DNA of 64,000 nt from Hermatobates lingyangjiaoensis (GCA_026182355.1 JAPFBL010000119.1:702501-766500), one strand, 5' to 3'; positions 33,141 through 45,000 are shown, counted from the stretch's first letter. Made by a program: numbers and translations. The notes: a model not told the origin generated them from the letters alone.

Positions 33141-34920
33141 TATATACTTGTATTTATATGTACCTATCCATATAAAGCATATAACTGACAGGAATTCATA
33201 GTGAGTAACCTAGCCCTCCTACTAGCTGGTCTTACTGGAGTTTAATTACTAATTTGTGTCTGTATAAAAGGACACAAGAGGATGTCTTAGAACCAGTCCT
33301 TTCATCATGTATTTTGATGGTTCCATTCCATAATGCTATTTTTTCATCAAAACATCGTTTTTATCAGAAGTTTGACATGTTTGTGATGTTCATTACTATT
33401 ATGAAATATTAAAAAATAGGGCCCGTTAGTTCTGTTATTTAGACGTTTTACCTGTTGGTTTTTGAGTACACTGAGGGCTTTAAAATGATAATATGAACAC
33501 TGTTGGCTGATGATGCCATATGTATTAGACGTATAAGACATAAAGCATGATTTGTTGTTCGTTGAGATAGAGCCCTCTTCTTGAAACAGCCGCTCCGAGG
33601 TCTAATAGCGTGTGACGTCAACATGATGAGTTCAAGGCCAAAGCAATAATGGCGTTGCTGGACTCAGCTTGGCTATTTATTAAAAACTGATTGTTTTCCA
33701 ATCCGCTGTACTGTTATCTACAGTCGCTAGTCGATAGAGGATCTTATCTCGAGCATTACATCATGCAACATGTCTTCCAACACTTTCTCCCTCATCTTCA
33801 GCTCCACTGTTACACATTGCCTAGTTACACTGATTCCACGCACGGTCTCATTTATTTAGTTTCGCACTGATTAACCTCCTTTTGATGATACTTTTATCTT
33901 CATCTTTTTTTTTCATTATGCAATGTTCTATTAGGTGCTCCATAATTTGATATCAGGGAGTAAAGTTTCACTTCCTCTTTTGGGTTGAAAAGAAGCCATC
34001 CGTTACAAGAATCTACGCCCCGTGTCCACTACTAATGAAGTATAACCTTCTATTACAAATATACAGCTGCAATTTCACATATCAAACCAGATTACATATT
34101 TTTTTATATTAGGCACATAAATATCTAGTATGAGAAGCCAGATGCTTTCATATGCCCAATGATAGTAGCGGTTTGTTAGGGTAGCCCTATATGTCACGTA
34201 GTGTTGTTGATGTTTCAGCTTACTATTATACAAACACATGATGTATCTTTGATTTCCTTCTCTCGCGTGTACTCTCTCATACTCTTTCGTAAAATATTTA
34301 CATTTTACTGTCTTTTGTTCATTATCCTAATGCAAACAAGAGTCTTTTAAAAGTTCACCACCATTAGAGAACAGGGATTTTGAACCTTCCCTTCAAAAAA
34401 GTTCTAAATGTATACCAAATGCCAAAACCAATGTACAAAGTATAAATACCAAAAACAATGTATGACGAATACTGAAACCCAAGTATACATTAAAAAGTCA
34501 GAATCACAACGATTTTAATCAAAAAAGTGTAGAAACATTTTCAGTAGAACGAAAAAACGCGATTTTTTTAAATATAAATCACTCTTAGAAAAAAGTAAAA
34601 TTTTGGTGAGTTGAGTTAGCTGTTCCATCTCAGGGATGTTAGTAATTTAAATATTAAATTTTCGGATTACAGCTTTTTTTTTTTAGAAATATCTTTTTCA
34701 TATATCCTGATTGAATGAATGACAGAAGATTAATTTTTAAAGCTTATTTTATTACCTCAGTAGACTCTAAAACATGTATTTCCTTTTAAAAGTCGATTGG
34801 CAAATTTTGACCCTTATTCAATACTCTCATACTCCAATACTTTATATAGAAAATAAATTAAATTAAAATCCGAAACTGAAAACGACTGTCATCTAAACAA
34901 CACTTTTCTCACTGTATTGA
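33140..34920. other. Unique DNA, no gene seen
   Basis: Less repeat-dense than the preceding 29 kb. 33540-34020 is somewhat GC-richer and includes GTGACGTCAAC at about 33612. No exon could be supported. Confidence 0.35.
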
Positions 34921-34974
34921 AACGTATATATTCCAGCAGCACATCAGCATCGAAGCGAAAAGACTGAAGCCATT

Positions 34975-35138
34975 TAGGAAACCGGACCGGTTGTGATTGA
35001 CGTCATAAATGACGTCACGAAAGGCTTCTCTACTTAAAACTTCTTTTGTCTTCTTCGCATTTTCTTCTACAGTTTGTTTTCAAGCATTGTGCAAATTTAA
35101 CAATATAGTGAATATTAACATCATAAATTAGTCAAGAT
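34975..35138 (+). promoter_or_regulatory. Candidate promoter with two CREs and a 5' UTR exon of Pdp1
   Basis: Two perfect cAMP-response-element palindromes, TGACGTCA, lie 6 bases apart near 34999-35020 in a GC-richer, CpG-containing patch (AAACCGGACCGGTTG, GTCACGAAAGG). Such sites bind CREB/ATF and also PAR-bZIP proteins. The patch leads into TCTTCTTCGC and a segment ending TCAAGATAG|GTAAGAC, a good splice donor at 35138. Spliced to the exon at 35677 the phase fits (G + AT), but the reading frame has a stop shortly upstream and no ATG, so this would be a 5' UTR exon or serve an isoform with an internal start. Confidence 0.4.
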
Positions 35139-35299
35139 AGGTAAGACAGTGCTGTACGAATTAACTATGAATAGTCATCGACCATCACCAACATTTACTT
35201 ATCATGTATATTTCAACAAAATATGTTGAATTTCAGTTAAATGAACTTGTAAAAGTGTTGATTACCAATATGCTACACTTTTGTTTTGATATATACATA

Positions 35300-35352
35300 T
35301 CAATGATCAAACCACAATATGAAATGGGAAAACAAGACTAAGATCTTTCAAA
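35300..35352 (-). mobile_element. Truncated family A PLE end
   Basis: TCAATGATCAAACCACAATATG through GACTAAGATCTTTCAAA; cut before stem II. Confidence 0.7.
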
Positions 35353-35676
35353 AGAAGAGTAAACTTGACTTGCTTTCCACTCCTCAAAATGCTTGCCTCT
35401 CCTGTTTCACATAGAAGACTCTTATATGAGAAACCTGGCCGAAAATATTGATAATACGAGTTGGAACAGAAATTCTGTTTTGTGACACCTTTAACTTTAG
35501 TAAGAAATTGTTTTTATACTGAATTTTGTGTGTGAACAATATAATGTGCACCTATTAGTAAACTATAATTAGTTTACAGTGAAAAATAAGGATATAAAGT
35601 TTTTATTTAGACAGAGAAATCAATAATGTGACTCAGTTTTTTGTGCTTTTTGTTTTGAGAGGCTAATTTTATGCAG

Positions 35677-35813
35677 ATGTTACAGGAAAGGGCAAAGATT
35701 CTCCGGAGAAGAAAGAGGATGGAAGCGAGCTGTGGACGAACGTGGAGGCCCAGGCTGCCTTCCTCGGACCCACCCTCTGGGATAAAACCCTCCCCTACGA
35801 CACAGACCTCAAA
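35677..35813 (+). CDS. Pdp1: Pdp1, first recognised coding exon (PAR-bZIP transcription factor)
   Basis: Acceptor TTTTATGCAG|AT and donor AAA|GTCAGT. After a split codon it encodes 45 residues: VTGKGKDSPEKKED, then ELWTNVEAQAAFLGPTLWDK and TLPYDTDLK. The FLGPTLWDKTLPYD block is diagnostic of PAR-domain bZIP proteins (vertebrate TEF, HLF and DBP; insect Pdp1), and the preceding TNVEAQ is the insect-type sequence. These nuclear factors bind RTTAYGTAAY-type sites; Drosophila Pdp1 acts in the circadian feedback loop and in muscle, growth and fat gene control. The N-terminal exon with the start codon is not identified, so the protein here is partial. The function statement is by family membership. 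Confidence 0.9.
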
Positions 35814-36310
35814 GTCAGTACCACTTGATATATTTCTCTAGCATTAACCCCCTTACATTTTCTTACTCTTTCTACCTTCAGATCATGTAAAACCAAAAAA
35901 ATTACTATAAAAACCAGACATCTGCCAATGTGTCTGTTAGAATTATAGAAATGCCTAAATGACATCCAGTTTGAAATAGAAAGGTCTCACTTTATAGTAG
36001 ATTTTCATAATGTACAGTAAAGCTTTTGCAAAAAAAACCTGCTATATATGGTTCAAATATAACTCTAAAAAATGTTAATGAGAAGTCGTGTTTTTTGCGT
36101 TTACTAGTATGCATACACTCCCTGTATGGTAAAAAACTACTGATGGGCAAAAAATAGTCATGCTACTATAATTACATCTTAAAGAACTATGTGTGGATGA
36201 CGTTTTTTTCCTATCTACGTCTCGATATAAAATAAATAATTATATTTATTTTATATACTTAAATATATAATATTTTATATATTATAAATATTTTATATAC
36301 ATATAAAATA

Positions 36311-36560
36311 AGTGGCCAGAGTAGCCTAGTGGTTTGCGTGCTCGTTTTCGACTGGTATATCCTAGGTTCCATTCTTACTCTAGCTATCAAATTCTTCATA
36401 CATGAGATCAAAAAATCTAAGTTCATCGTCCCTCGGGGAGGACGTTAAACCTGCAGTCCGGAGACTGTACTGTGACAAGTATTCGTTCAAGATCATTACT
36501 CTAAATATATTTGAGTTAGACAAATTTAGAGCTCCCAATCTAGAAGAAACTCCGTAACGT
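36311..36560 (+). mobile_element. tRNA-derived SINE
   Basis: A-box-like TAGCCTAGTGGTTTGCGTGC and B-box-like GGTTCCATTC, central TCGGGGAGGACGTTAAA, and a body with TACTCTAAATATATTTGAGT. The 3' end lacks the CCTAA tail. Confidence 0.7.
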
Positions 36561-37370
36561 TACTCACCCATTGCTAAAATGAATGCCAAATTTTAAATAA
36601 TTCACACTTTCCGCCCCTATAATAACACTAATAACGACAGCCTAAGTGTGGTCACTAAAGTACTAAAGATAGATAAGTGTGGTTGGTCATTGGAAACAAA
36701 GCAAAAAAAAAACATTTAAATCTGTAATAGCTATAAACAAAAAAAAATTGTTGGAGTTAAAATAAACAAAAACAAATGACTTGTTAGAAAATCTGATAAT
36801 ACAGATTCGATTACAAAAGTTTTCTCTATACATGCTATTAGAAACACTTTTTTTCTGTGCTATTTAAGCCTTCAAAATTGCATTAGATCATAATAGTGTG
36901 AAATTAACTTATGTCATTTATGTTTATTTTTGTTCATGTTTTCTTCGTGTTTTTCATGTTTTGTTTTTACCTTATCATTCTTTGTCAATTATTAAAGTTT
37001 TGTATAATTTTTTTGTCAAGTTTTGATCATATTTCAGTCATTTCTTACTCATTAAATTGGTTAAATTAAGACTGTATATTTATACCTGTCATTTATAAGG
37101 TATAAATTATATTAATTTATATTTTTGATACTTTAATTTTGACATATTATGATTCATTTCTAGTTTAAACAAATCCTCTACTCTGCAGAAATAATAAAAT
37201 ACCATTATTTTAAAAAGGAAAAACTTATACCATTATTGAAAGTAATAATTATTGTTTTTGCGCAACTTGTAAACTGGACCGTCATTTTAGTATATTACAT
37301 TGATTAAAATATTAGTTTATTAAAACTTACAGCGGAAACTTATCAAGAACATTCAAATTTTAACAGGTAG

Positions 37371-37570
37371 AAATGTTAATGCTTCATTACACCGTATACC
37401 CGGATTACAAGCGTGCAACCCCAGCTGGTGGATTTAAAGTCCTCGGTCTTCTTATAAGGAGGGGTAGTCAAGGAGAAGGGAGCAAGTGGCAGTTTTTACG
37501 TTTTAAACATTTTTGGAGGTATATGCAGAGCCATATAAATACTATTTTGCTCTTTGAGCAAAGCTCATAA
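37371..37570 (+). CDS. Possible alternative exon in the first Pdp1 intron (weak)
   Basis: ATTTTAACAG|GTAGAA is an acceptable acceptor, in phase 0 with the exon ending DLK, and would add VEMLMLHYTVYPDYKRA and then an open frame of about 65 codons to a TAA at 37568. Codon-like composition stands out from the AT-rich intron. No clear phase-0 donor leads back into the DLDEF exon (ACC|GTATAC is the best), so it would be either a tiny cassette or an alternative terminal exon. The peptide is not recognised; it may equally be a chance frame. Confidence 0.15.
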
Positions 37571-37789
37571 CAGAGCATTATATTATTACATATTGCACTA
37601 AATAAATCTTTAAAGTACTCTCTAAAGAAAATTAAATGTAATTTCAGTTAAAAAAATTGTAAATCAGTTTATATTTAAGTTTTTTATTTTAAAGAGAATA
37701 ATTGACTCACCAAATGTTGATCTTCTGAAGTTGTATATAAATGAAGAAAATATAATTGATAAAAAAAAAAAATAAATGCACATATATTA

Positions 37790-37990
37790 TGGAGAACATT
37801 AAAAGGAAAAAAATCCTTTGGGTTCTCCATCGTTTCTACTTGTCGCCATAATCAGGAGAAAAGAGGATAAGACACAAAGGCAAAGGCGTGAAAAGGTTTT
37901 CAGAACGTTTAGATTGACATATGTACACGACACAATAGATTTGACACTTTAAGAGCATCTGAAAAAGCATATATATATGGCTTCTAGGAG
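37790..37990 (-). mobile_element. Decayed family B PLE end
   Basis: On the minus strand CTCCTGATTATGGCGACAAG then TAGAAACGATGG: first box CTGATTA (one change), GAAA present, weak stem II. Confidence 0.4.
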
Positions 37991-38307
37991 CTCATTCACA
38001 TCCGTGTGTCAACCCGAACCATCAATTAGTAATTAGTATTCTAAGTTTTGTTATATTTTTATTTTTTATTTGTTATATCACTTAATTATCACTTAAATTT
38101 ATTTTATTTTGTGAATTATTTTTTATTATATTAAGTTATCAATTTTCTGTTCAATTAAATTTTATTTTGTTACGAGTGTTTTTGTTTTTTTCCCCATTAT
38201 GGTTCTTCTTCTGTTTTTCTGTTACCCTTTTTTGTTCGTTGTAGTCACCTGAAAATAGGTGAAGCTATTCAGTTAGCTTTTATCTTCTCGCCGTTCCACT
38301 TCCATTT

Positions 38308-38335
38308 CTGAAGACAACCATTAAATGGGTCGAAA
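38308..38335 (+). ncRNA. Hammerhead ribozyme motif, family B
   Basis: CTGAAGA 38308-38314 and GAAA 38332-38335 with ACC/GGT as the core of stem II. Then palindromic AAATATTT, AAAGTGAGTC and a T-rich tail (TCGTGTTTCTTTCCG). CCACTT upstream can pair with AAAGTG downstream. Located inside the first Pdp1 intron, sense strand. Confidence 0.65.
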
Positions 38336-38469
38336 TATTTAAAGTGAGTCCTAGTATCCGTTTTCATTCGTGTTTCTTTCCGTTTTTAAAGTGTGTATGT
38401 ATATGTAGATAAATTTTAATGTTTTCTTATCTTTACCACAAATATTCAACACTACTTTTCTTTTTTGTT

Positions 38470-38520
38470 GACTAGACCAAACCTCGATAAAAAAGACATA
38501 ATATAATATGTATGTATATA
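38470..38520 (+). mobile_element. PLE end fragment, GAAACGTC family
   Basis: GACTAGACCAAACCTCGATA repeats the block seen at 12340, without its ribozyme part. Confidence 0.5.
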
Positions 38521-38984
38521 TAATTGCTGATACATCAAAAAATGATAAATTACGAATATTTCTCAATATTTGTAACATCATGCCGGAAACTGATTAAGAA
38601 AATATGATTATATATCTGAATTCTGCGTTCTAATTGTTGAAAGGAATTAGTGTCGGTTTGAATCATTTTGTTAATTTGAATTGTAAACATTACACATGAA
38701 TAAAATGAAACGTTCTACGAGGACAATAAATTAAATTAATATGCACTTAAGCATAAACACATAGAGAAATAACTGATATAACCCAAACAATGTTGTGGCA
38801 CATTGTATCATAACGAGAGAAATGGTAGACTAATGGCTAAGTGCGGAATGTGTGCTCCCAGGTATTTAGTTGCCCATTGATGAGAATGCTTGTTGAAATA
38901 TTTCAGAGAGTTATACCAGTTCTTTCTTCATGTATTTCTCTTTAAGTGTTTGACTCTGCAATTTTATTTATATCCAAAAAGTTT

Positions 38985-39140
38985 CACAAAAAACACGCGA
39001 AACAAAAGTCAATGCCTTAGGTACAGTAAAATTTTAGAACTGAGACTAAGTTTATTCAACCAAGTCAACTGGTCTACACCTTATATGATTGTGACTCTGA
39101 CAAAGACCAGTTGTTTTGGTTGAAATATGTTTTCAAATTT
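38985..39140. mobile_element. Diverged family A PLE inverted pair
   Basis: Left arm ACTAAGTTTATTCAACCAAG; right arm GACTCTGACAAAGACCAG, then GGTTGAAATATG. Stem II has become ACCAG/(t)TGGTT, still pairable, but the first box is CTGACAA. Confidence 0.55.
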
Positions 39141-39619
39141 CTGTATTTCTTACTGCAGTATAGACGTTTATATGAATTTATATTCATGCAATATATATTA
39201 TACTTCATGGTTATATATAATATATACAGATAGACATATATATTATTGTCGGTTCTTCAAACAGACTTGGAAAGGTTCTTCAAACCCATTCTCGCTTAGC
39301 ACTTGTGTTTTTGCTCCTTTGTTCTTAAGGTACTGTTTAGTCAAAATAATTGAGAAACTCAATGCTTGTTTTCTTTCTATTTTTTTCAGTAATAAATTTA
39401 GTTCATACATACATATATATATATATATATATCATATATTATTATTGATTATTATTAAAGTAGACGACAGCTTCCGCATTTACGACCTTTTTGCTCGTGT
39501 TCTAGTTTTCTAACTAGTTTTTTCTGGATTAGGAAGTGATTTCGTGAAGGAGGTTGTCCCAGAGACATCAAAGAAATAATTTTGTAGCTTACTCAATAAT
39601 GTATTTTTTACTTACAAGC

Positions 39620-39647
39620 TTTCGATTTTCCCGGAAATCATCATCAG
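39620..39647 (-). ncRNA. Hammerhead ribozyme motif, family C
   Basis: CTGATGA 39647-39641, extra T, stem II GATTT/AAATC around CCGGG, GAAA 39623-39620, then palindromic AGCT and triplet CUU. Confidence 0.75.
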
Positions 39648-39759
39648 GTATATAGTACAAACAGATTAAATTAACTCAATAACAATTTTTTCTTTTAATG
39701 TCTGTTTAACCTTTGGAAAAATTGTTATTGAGTTAATTTAATCTGTTTGTACTATATAC

Positions 39760-39787
39760 CTGATGATGATTTCCGGGAAAATCGAAA
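39760..39787 (+). ncRNA. Hammerhead ribozyme motif, family C
   Basis: Mirror of the minus copy: CTGATGA 39760-39766, extra T, stem II GATTT/AAATC, GAAA 39784-39787, AGCT. TAC before the first box pairs with GTA after the triplet. Confidence 0.75.
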
Positions 39788-39838
39788 GCTTGTAAGTAAA
39801 AAATACATTATTGAGTAAGCTACAAAATTATTTCTTTG

Positions 39839-40010
39839 ATGTCTCTGGGACAACTCCTTTACGAAATCACTCCCTACCAGAAAAAACTAGTTAGAAAACT
39901 AGAAAACACGAGCAAAAAGGTCGTAAATGCGGAAGCTGCCGTCTACTTTAATAAAATATGTTTACAAGAGAATCTGCTGCCAATATACACTAATATATAT
40001 ATATATCAGC
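39839..40010 (+). pseudogene. Family C PLE 5' reading-frame segment
   Basis: MSLGQLLYEITPYQKKLVRK, a basic helical stretch, KKVVNAEAAVYFNKICLQEN and LLPIYTNIYIY running into (TA)n. The best-preserved start of this PLE family in the window. It begins about 50 bases after the hammerhead and is cut at the TA tract, where another PLE end follows. Confidence 0.7.
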
Positions 40011-40300
40011 GTCCAAACGACAGGAATAAATTAGGAAAAAGGCCAATATCTATCAGCCATAACAACTAGTCTTCGTCAGAGTCAATCAAATCACAAAGAT
40101 GTGGAAACATTTGATGTTTAGATGTTTTTGCATCTTTGACTTCAGTTGAGATTTTACTCTGACGGAAAACACTTATTACAGTTGAAAGATTTTAGTATTT
40201 TTTTTAATTTCTTACTGTGGTTTGGAGGGTAACTTTTATTTCACGTTTTCATTGTGAATTCTTTTTGCATATATATACTTTATATATATATATATATAAA
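40010..40300. mobile_element. Diverged family A PLE inverted pair
   Basis: Left arm with CATAACAACTAGTCTTCGTC and AGAGTC; right arm ACTCTGACGGAAAACACTTA then GTTGAAAGATTTTAGT. CTGACGA is intact on the minus side (40079-40073) but its partner box is lost (TATC for TTTC); on the plus side the first box is CTGACGG. Confidence 0.6.
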
Positions 40301-40407
40301 CACAACAAAAACTCTGACGTTTCTTCAACTACTTGCTGTCAAAAAACTGAACCAAAGAAGAGAAAGAGATAAAATTAAACAATTTTGAATAAAATTAAGC
40401 ACAGAAA

Positions 40408-40660
40408 GAAAGGGTCCAGTTGTCAGTGGTTTGCGTGCTCGTCTCTGGACTGGTAAACCCAGGTTCGATTCTCACTCTGACCCAGTTTTTTTTTCAGGCG
40501 GACGGTAAAAAATCTGTACATATTGTCCCTGGAATAAGACGTTACCATCTGTACCGAGCCCGTATCATATAAAGTACTCGTTCGTACCATAACAATTCTA
40601 AATACACTTGAGTGAACCAAAATTTAAGACTCCCAATGTAGAATCATCAGGGAGACACAT
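40408..40660 (+). mobile_element. tRNA-derived SINE
   Basis: TCAGTGGTTTGCGTGCTCG (A box) and CAGGTTCGATTCTCACTC (B box, the best in the window), AAGACGTTACCATCTGTACC and the body TAAATACACTTGAGT. The tail is cut at GACTCCCAATGTAGAATCA. Confidence 0.75.
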
Positions 40661-41324
40661 CTTTTGTTAAGGAATAAGTGTCAGAGACGCAGCGTCTAAG
40701 AAGCCCTCATTCGCAACAAATAAAATATCACAGAGAGAGGAAGTCTTATTACTTTTTTTAGATAACCCTATTTACTAATATTTTTGTGAATATTTTGTAC
40801 GATAAACTTAGTACAAGAAGTTTTATTTATCCTCGTCAATATATCTTTTGTTGTATTATACTTTACCAATTACATTGTAATTTTTTCTTTTAGGTATAAT
40901 GTTTAAAAATAAAAATTAATAATGGCTAATTGAATTGTCTTCTTCTTGTACCGAATAATGTCCATGTGGATTTCTTTGACCTCATGTTAATATAATAAAG
41001 TTTGCTGAAATGTGCTAAATAGTTTCGCTATGTGACTAATGTTCAATACATTTCACAAGAAAGGAAACGTTAACTCGTTTTTAAATTCGTAAAGTAAACT
41101 TGTCTGTAGTATGGCATTCACTGTAGAAATGGAAAGTGATGTATGTTTACCCTGTTTAACATTTTACTAAGGAGAAAGGCCGATAAGTTACTGTGCTGTT
41201 TACAGGAAGCCCACGAGGCTGCTAATGTTCATAATTTCTCTTCCCATGTTATTTTTACCATGAAATCTCTTCTTACAAAAAAAAAATAAAATGAGACTAA
41301 AAGGTGTTTTCCTTTGTACATATA

Positions 41325-41490
41325 TATCAATGTTCACACCACAATAGGAAATCGGAATAAAGACTAAGATCTTTAAACCATAACAAGTGGTCTTCGCCAG
41401 AGACAAAACCCAACTGAGTTAACAATTAACAATCAACGTGGTTTGAACATTCGTTGCTATCTTATTTGTTTATTGTGAAATCTTGTTATT
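41325..41490 (-). mobile_element. Family A PLE end with mutated hammerhead
   Basis: ACCACAATAGGAAATCGGAA to GACAAAACCCAACTGAG; boxes are CTGGCGA and TAAA. Stem II ACCA/TGGT still pairs. The right arm is reduced to GTGGTTTGAACATT. Confidence 0.6.
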
Positions 41491-41559
41491 TATATAATTA
41501 AAAGAAACGGATCATAGGACCTAAGTTAATAATTATATTAAAATGAAGGCTATCCAAAG

Positions 41560-41640
41560 GTAGACACAGACATAACTCACGTTTATATTTCGACTTAGTC
41601 GTCATGAGGAGGCGAAGCGATAATAGAGAAAAATAGTGTT
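41560..41640 (-). mobile_element. Family B PLE end with one-base-mutated hammerhead
   Basis: Minus strand CTCATGA (for CTGATGA), extra C, stem II GACT/AGTC, GAAA, then TATAAACGTGAG. Only the third base of the first box is wrong. Confidence 0.5.
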
Positions 41641-41844
41641 ATGTAAACTATTAAATTAAGTATTTAAAGTATTAAATTAAAAAATCTTTAATGTAATACT
41701 TAAGTTTTTCTATTAGATTTAGTTTTTTAGGCTGTTGATACTGAAATGGAGTCAATGATATTCTCATGGTATGCCGAAGGCTCTTTTTTTTGTTGATATG
41801 GTTAGGAGATTTAAATTATACTAATATTTGCTGTTTGATTGCAG

Positions 41845-42049
41845 TATGTGGACCTGGATGAATTCCTGAGTGAAAATGGAATGCCTGTTGAATCAACAGG
41901 CGCAGTGAAAGACGAAAGAGTAACCCCTCCTTCTGGGAGCGCAGTGATGCCCAAAAGAGAGCCCTCACCCTGTCCTAGTGAGACGGTCGACTCGCTGGAC
42001 ATCCCTCCCTCTCCTGCCTCTACGCACGCAGACTCCAGTACCTTCACAC
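41845..42049 (+). CDS. Pdp1: Pdp1 coding exon with the DLDEFLSENG block
   Basis: Acceptor TTTGATTGCAG|TAT and donor ACAC|GTACGT. It encodes YVDLDEFLSENGMPVES, matching (Y/E)YMDLDEFLSENGIP of PAR-bZIP proteins, the conserved transactivation block after LGPTLWDK. A less conserved Pro/Ser-rich linker follows, PKREPSPCPSETVDSLDIPP then SPASTHADSSTFT, typical of the region before the PAR domain and a plausible phosphorylation-rich segment. 68 codons plus one base (phase 1). The join to the preceding exon gives DLK-YVDLDEF, two residues shorter than some relatives. Confidence 0.9.
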
Positions 42050-45000
42050 GTACGTCTTTCTCAGATAGTTTTATCTGTCTTGTTATTAAACGTGTCCCAG
42101 TTTAAAGACCATCAACTGAATACCTAACCAATACTAACTGACTGACTACAGCTGAAACAACCGCTATACTACTTCTATCCAACGTCACCAAGCCACAATA
42201 TAAAAAAACAATTCAGACAATAACTAATTAAAATATCTTTTAATAATACATCAGCACCAGCTAACTATATTTCCTTAACACTGAACAATCATTTTGTCAA
42301 ATGATAAGCATTACAATCAAACATGTTTCCCTTAATGGTTGTAAATCCTCACTCATTTTCATTAAAGACATCTTCAGGGCTACATGAACATAAAGTTTCA
42401 GTGAAATGTATTACATATCTTAATTATTTATGTAAAGTTATATACATTGGTATTCATGAAACAAAAACTGAAAATATTTTGTTATTTTATTTAGTCAGCC
42501 TACATGCGTCATTAGAAGACATTACTTGTAGAAGAGTAGTCAGTTTGAATTAGATTTGAACGTTAACAGAACATAACTGTAGTATAATAAAGAAATACAA
42601 TTAAAATTTACAGTACACTGCATTTATGCATTTAAAATTAATTTGTTGTACAAATTTTCTATGTAATATCCATTAACAATATACTTTGGAATTGATAGCT
42701 TTAAGGCAATGATAATAATATATGGCTACAATTTGAAATACATCCTAAAGTATAATTTTTACAATTAAATTTCTTATTATACAATATAGGATTACAATTG
42801 ATTCCAGATAATATTAATATTTGTGAAATAGAATTGCATTCCAATTTGCGCAATACCTTATAGATATTCATTTAAAATTCAATTCGTTGAACTAATTTGT
42901 ATTAAATATATAACTACAAATTCTTTACAATGGATGTCTGTATTCCTTTGTTTTCATACCTCAAATATTTTGAAATATGTTACAACTGCAAAAATACATA
43001 TTTTCTATAAATGTTACAACAAGGATAGAGGCAGGAATCTCAGGTGGTTACCATCCTCTCCAATTTTCTCCTTACGGAGACCAGCTCCGAGCAGTTCGAG
43101 GCTACTAACATTACATAATTAATAATATGAGCCGCTTATTTTGAAAGTGGCCTAATTCCATTTATGTTAAAATCGAGATATTTAAGGGTTTGCGTTTTAC
43201 AAAATTTAAAAATATTGTCATTTTATTTATCAACTAATTTTTGTTATAAAAAAACTGTAATTTTAAATAAATTTTGTACAATTTGCTGAAAAGGTAAAGA
43301 TAACGTAAAAATGTAATTATTTAAATAGCTAGCTAATTTTTTTGGAAAATGGAATTAGGCCACTTTCAAAATAAACGGCTCATATATGATACTCATTATA
43401 TTTATGTAACCCTGAAGATATCTCTAAATAATGTCAAAACAATAGTATAGTACATAATTTCATGTTACCCACCAAAACTCATTATATTTTTACATGTTTT
43501 TTACATTTTAAAGCAGTTATGATCGAAATAAAATACCAACTAAACTTTACTGTATATATATAAATTTCTTATCAAGCTAATAAATAATTAACTTAATTAA
43601 TATGTAATAATTAATCAACTTAATAATTCTGTCGTTACTAAATATTATGATGAAAATGTTAACAAATCTCCATTCAATCGTTTACATCTTGAAATAATGG
43701 GTAAAATTTGTGTGAAACCACCCTTCTTACTCTTTCGATAGAAGACCTTAAAGCCTTCCGAGAAAGTACGGATGTTAGGAACTCTTCTTGATTGATATCA
43801 CGGAGATTGACTAGTGGAATCCTGTTCTATGTTCACAAGCACATAGAAACAATTTTAGCAAGTAATTAAGAATCAATTCCTTGTCCTGAAAACATGTAAA
43901 AATCATTAACATTGATATATTTCAATATTAATGTATTTTACATAAAGTAAACAAACTAGTAAGTTTTTATTTTACTACAAGTAAATTATACTAATAGTAG
44001 ACAAATATATTTTAAATTTTTTTACGGATTTTACTATTGTCATCTCTGGGATCCATTTTTTGGTATTTCCAATGGTGTTTGTTCATAATCAATAACGGGT
44101 GTGTATTTCACTATTCTTTACGAATATGCTTAATGATCCTGAAATTTGATAGATCGTTATGAAATAAAAATATAATCATTGTATCATAAAAAAGAATGAT
44201 TATGATGTGATGTCTGTCATGTAATAACAATAAGTAATTGTTATCAAGACAGTCTTCAGTGGAAAATATAAAATCATACTTTCATCTTTTATAAACAGTT
44301 TATCCGAATTTCATAGTAATTATTATCAATACTCAATCGAAAAGAACAGTATATAGAAATGAATTATAAAATCTAGCTACAAAGATACATAAGTTAGTAT
44401 CAATTAGTACACAAGATTAAAGGAGCATGACTGACATATTACTGTGACCTACTTTTTTTTTCAGAACTTACATGTCTCTTTGCCTGTACTTAGTGTCTGT
44501 TCTATCTTCACCTTCTGTGGCTTGTTAGATTTTTGTTTGTGATCATTTCTTTTGTGGTTGTGTTCTTTTTTCTTTTGCTAGATTGGCTGATTATCAGCTC
44601 CCCAGAGATTCATGCCTAGATATTTGGATGTGTTAACTCCAAGGTCCTTCAGCCAGGCAATCAATGATATTTCTTTTTTTGTTTCATAAAAATAAAATGT
44701 AAATAGAACGTCTGTAACAATAGAATATGCATGTACTTGTTCAATGGTTATGGGTGGCAGGATCGTCATTTTTGAGAGTATAATTCCAAAAAAGAAAAAA
44801 AAAAATTAATGCTTCCCATTTATATTATAATCAAACACATTCCTAAATTTAATTTGTCTATTTTCTTTTTAATTTATTTTTCAATGAAAATTTCAACAAA
44901 TAATGGAAGGATGTAATATTAAATCATAATTATAAATAAATTAATATAAATACAAGTTTTGCTCTTTACCAAAAGTATTTAATGATATATAACAAAAAAT

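Larger units (their letters stand above)
39452..39955. mobile_element. Family C PLE inverted duplication
   Basis: Arms of about 240 bp (39452-39690 and 39716-39955), about 95% identical, around a short centre. From the centre outward each arm has a complete hammerhead, the PLE start codon region (MSLGQL...) and the AEAAVYFNK segment; the right arm continues to LLPIY. A miniature version of the PLE-1 inverted duplication. Confidence 0.8.
35814..41844 (+). other. Pdp1 intron, 6.0 kb, PLE-rich
   Basis: Between the LGPTLWDK exon and the DLDEF exon. Holds two SINEs, a possible cassette exon (37371) and a PLE terminal cluster (37.8-41.6 kb). The parts not listed separately are AT-rich without features. 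Confidence 0.8.

Noticed and set aside
40420..40480. tRNA gene
   Set aside because: A and B boxes are present but the cloverleaf cannot be completed and the sequence continues into a SINE body.
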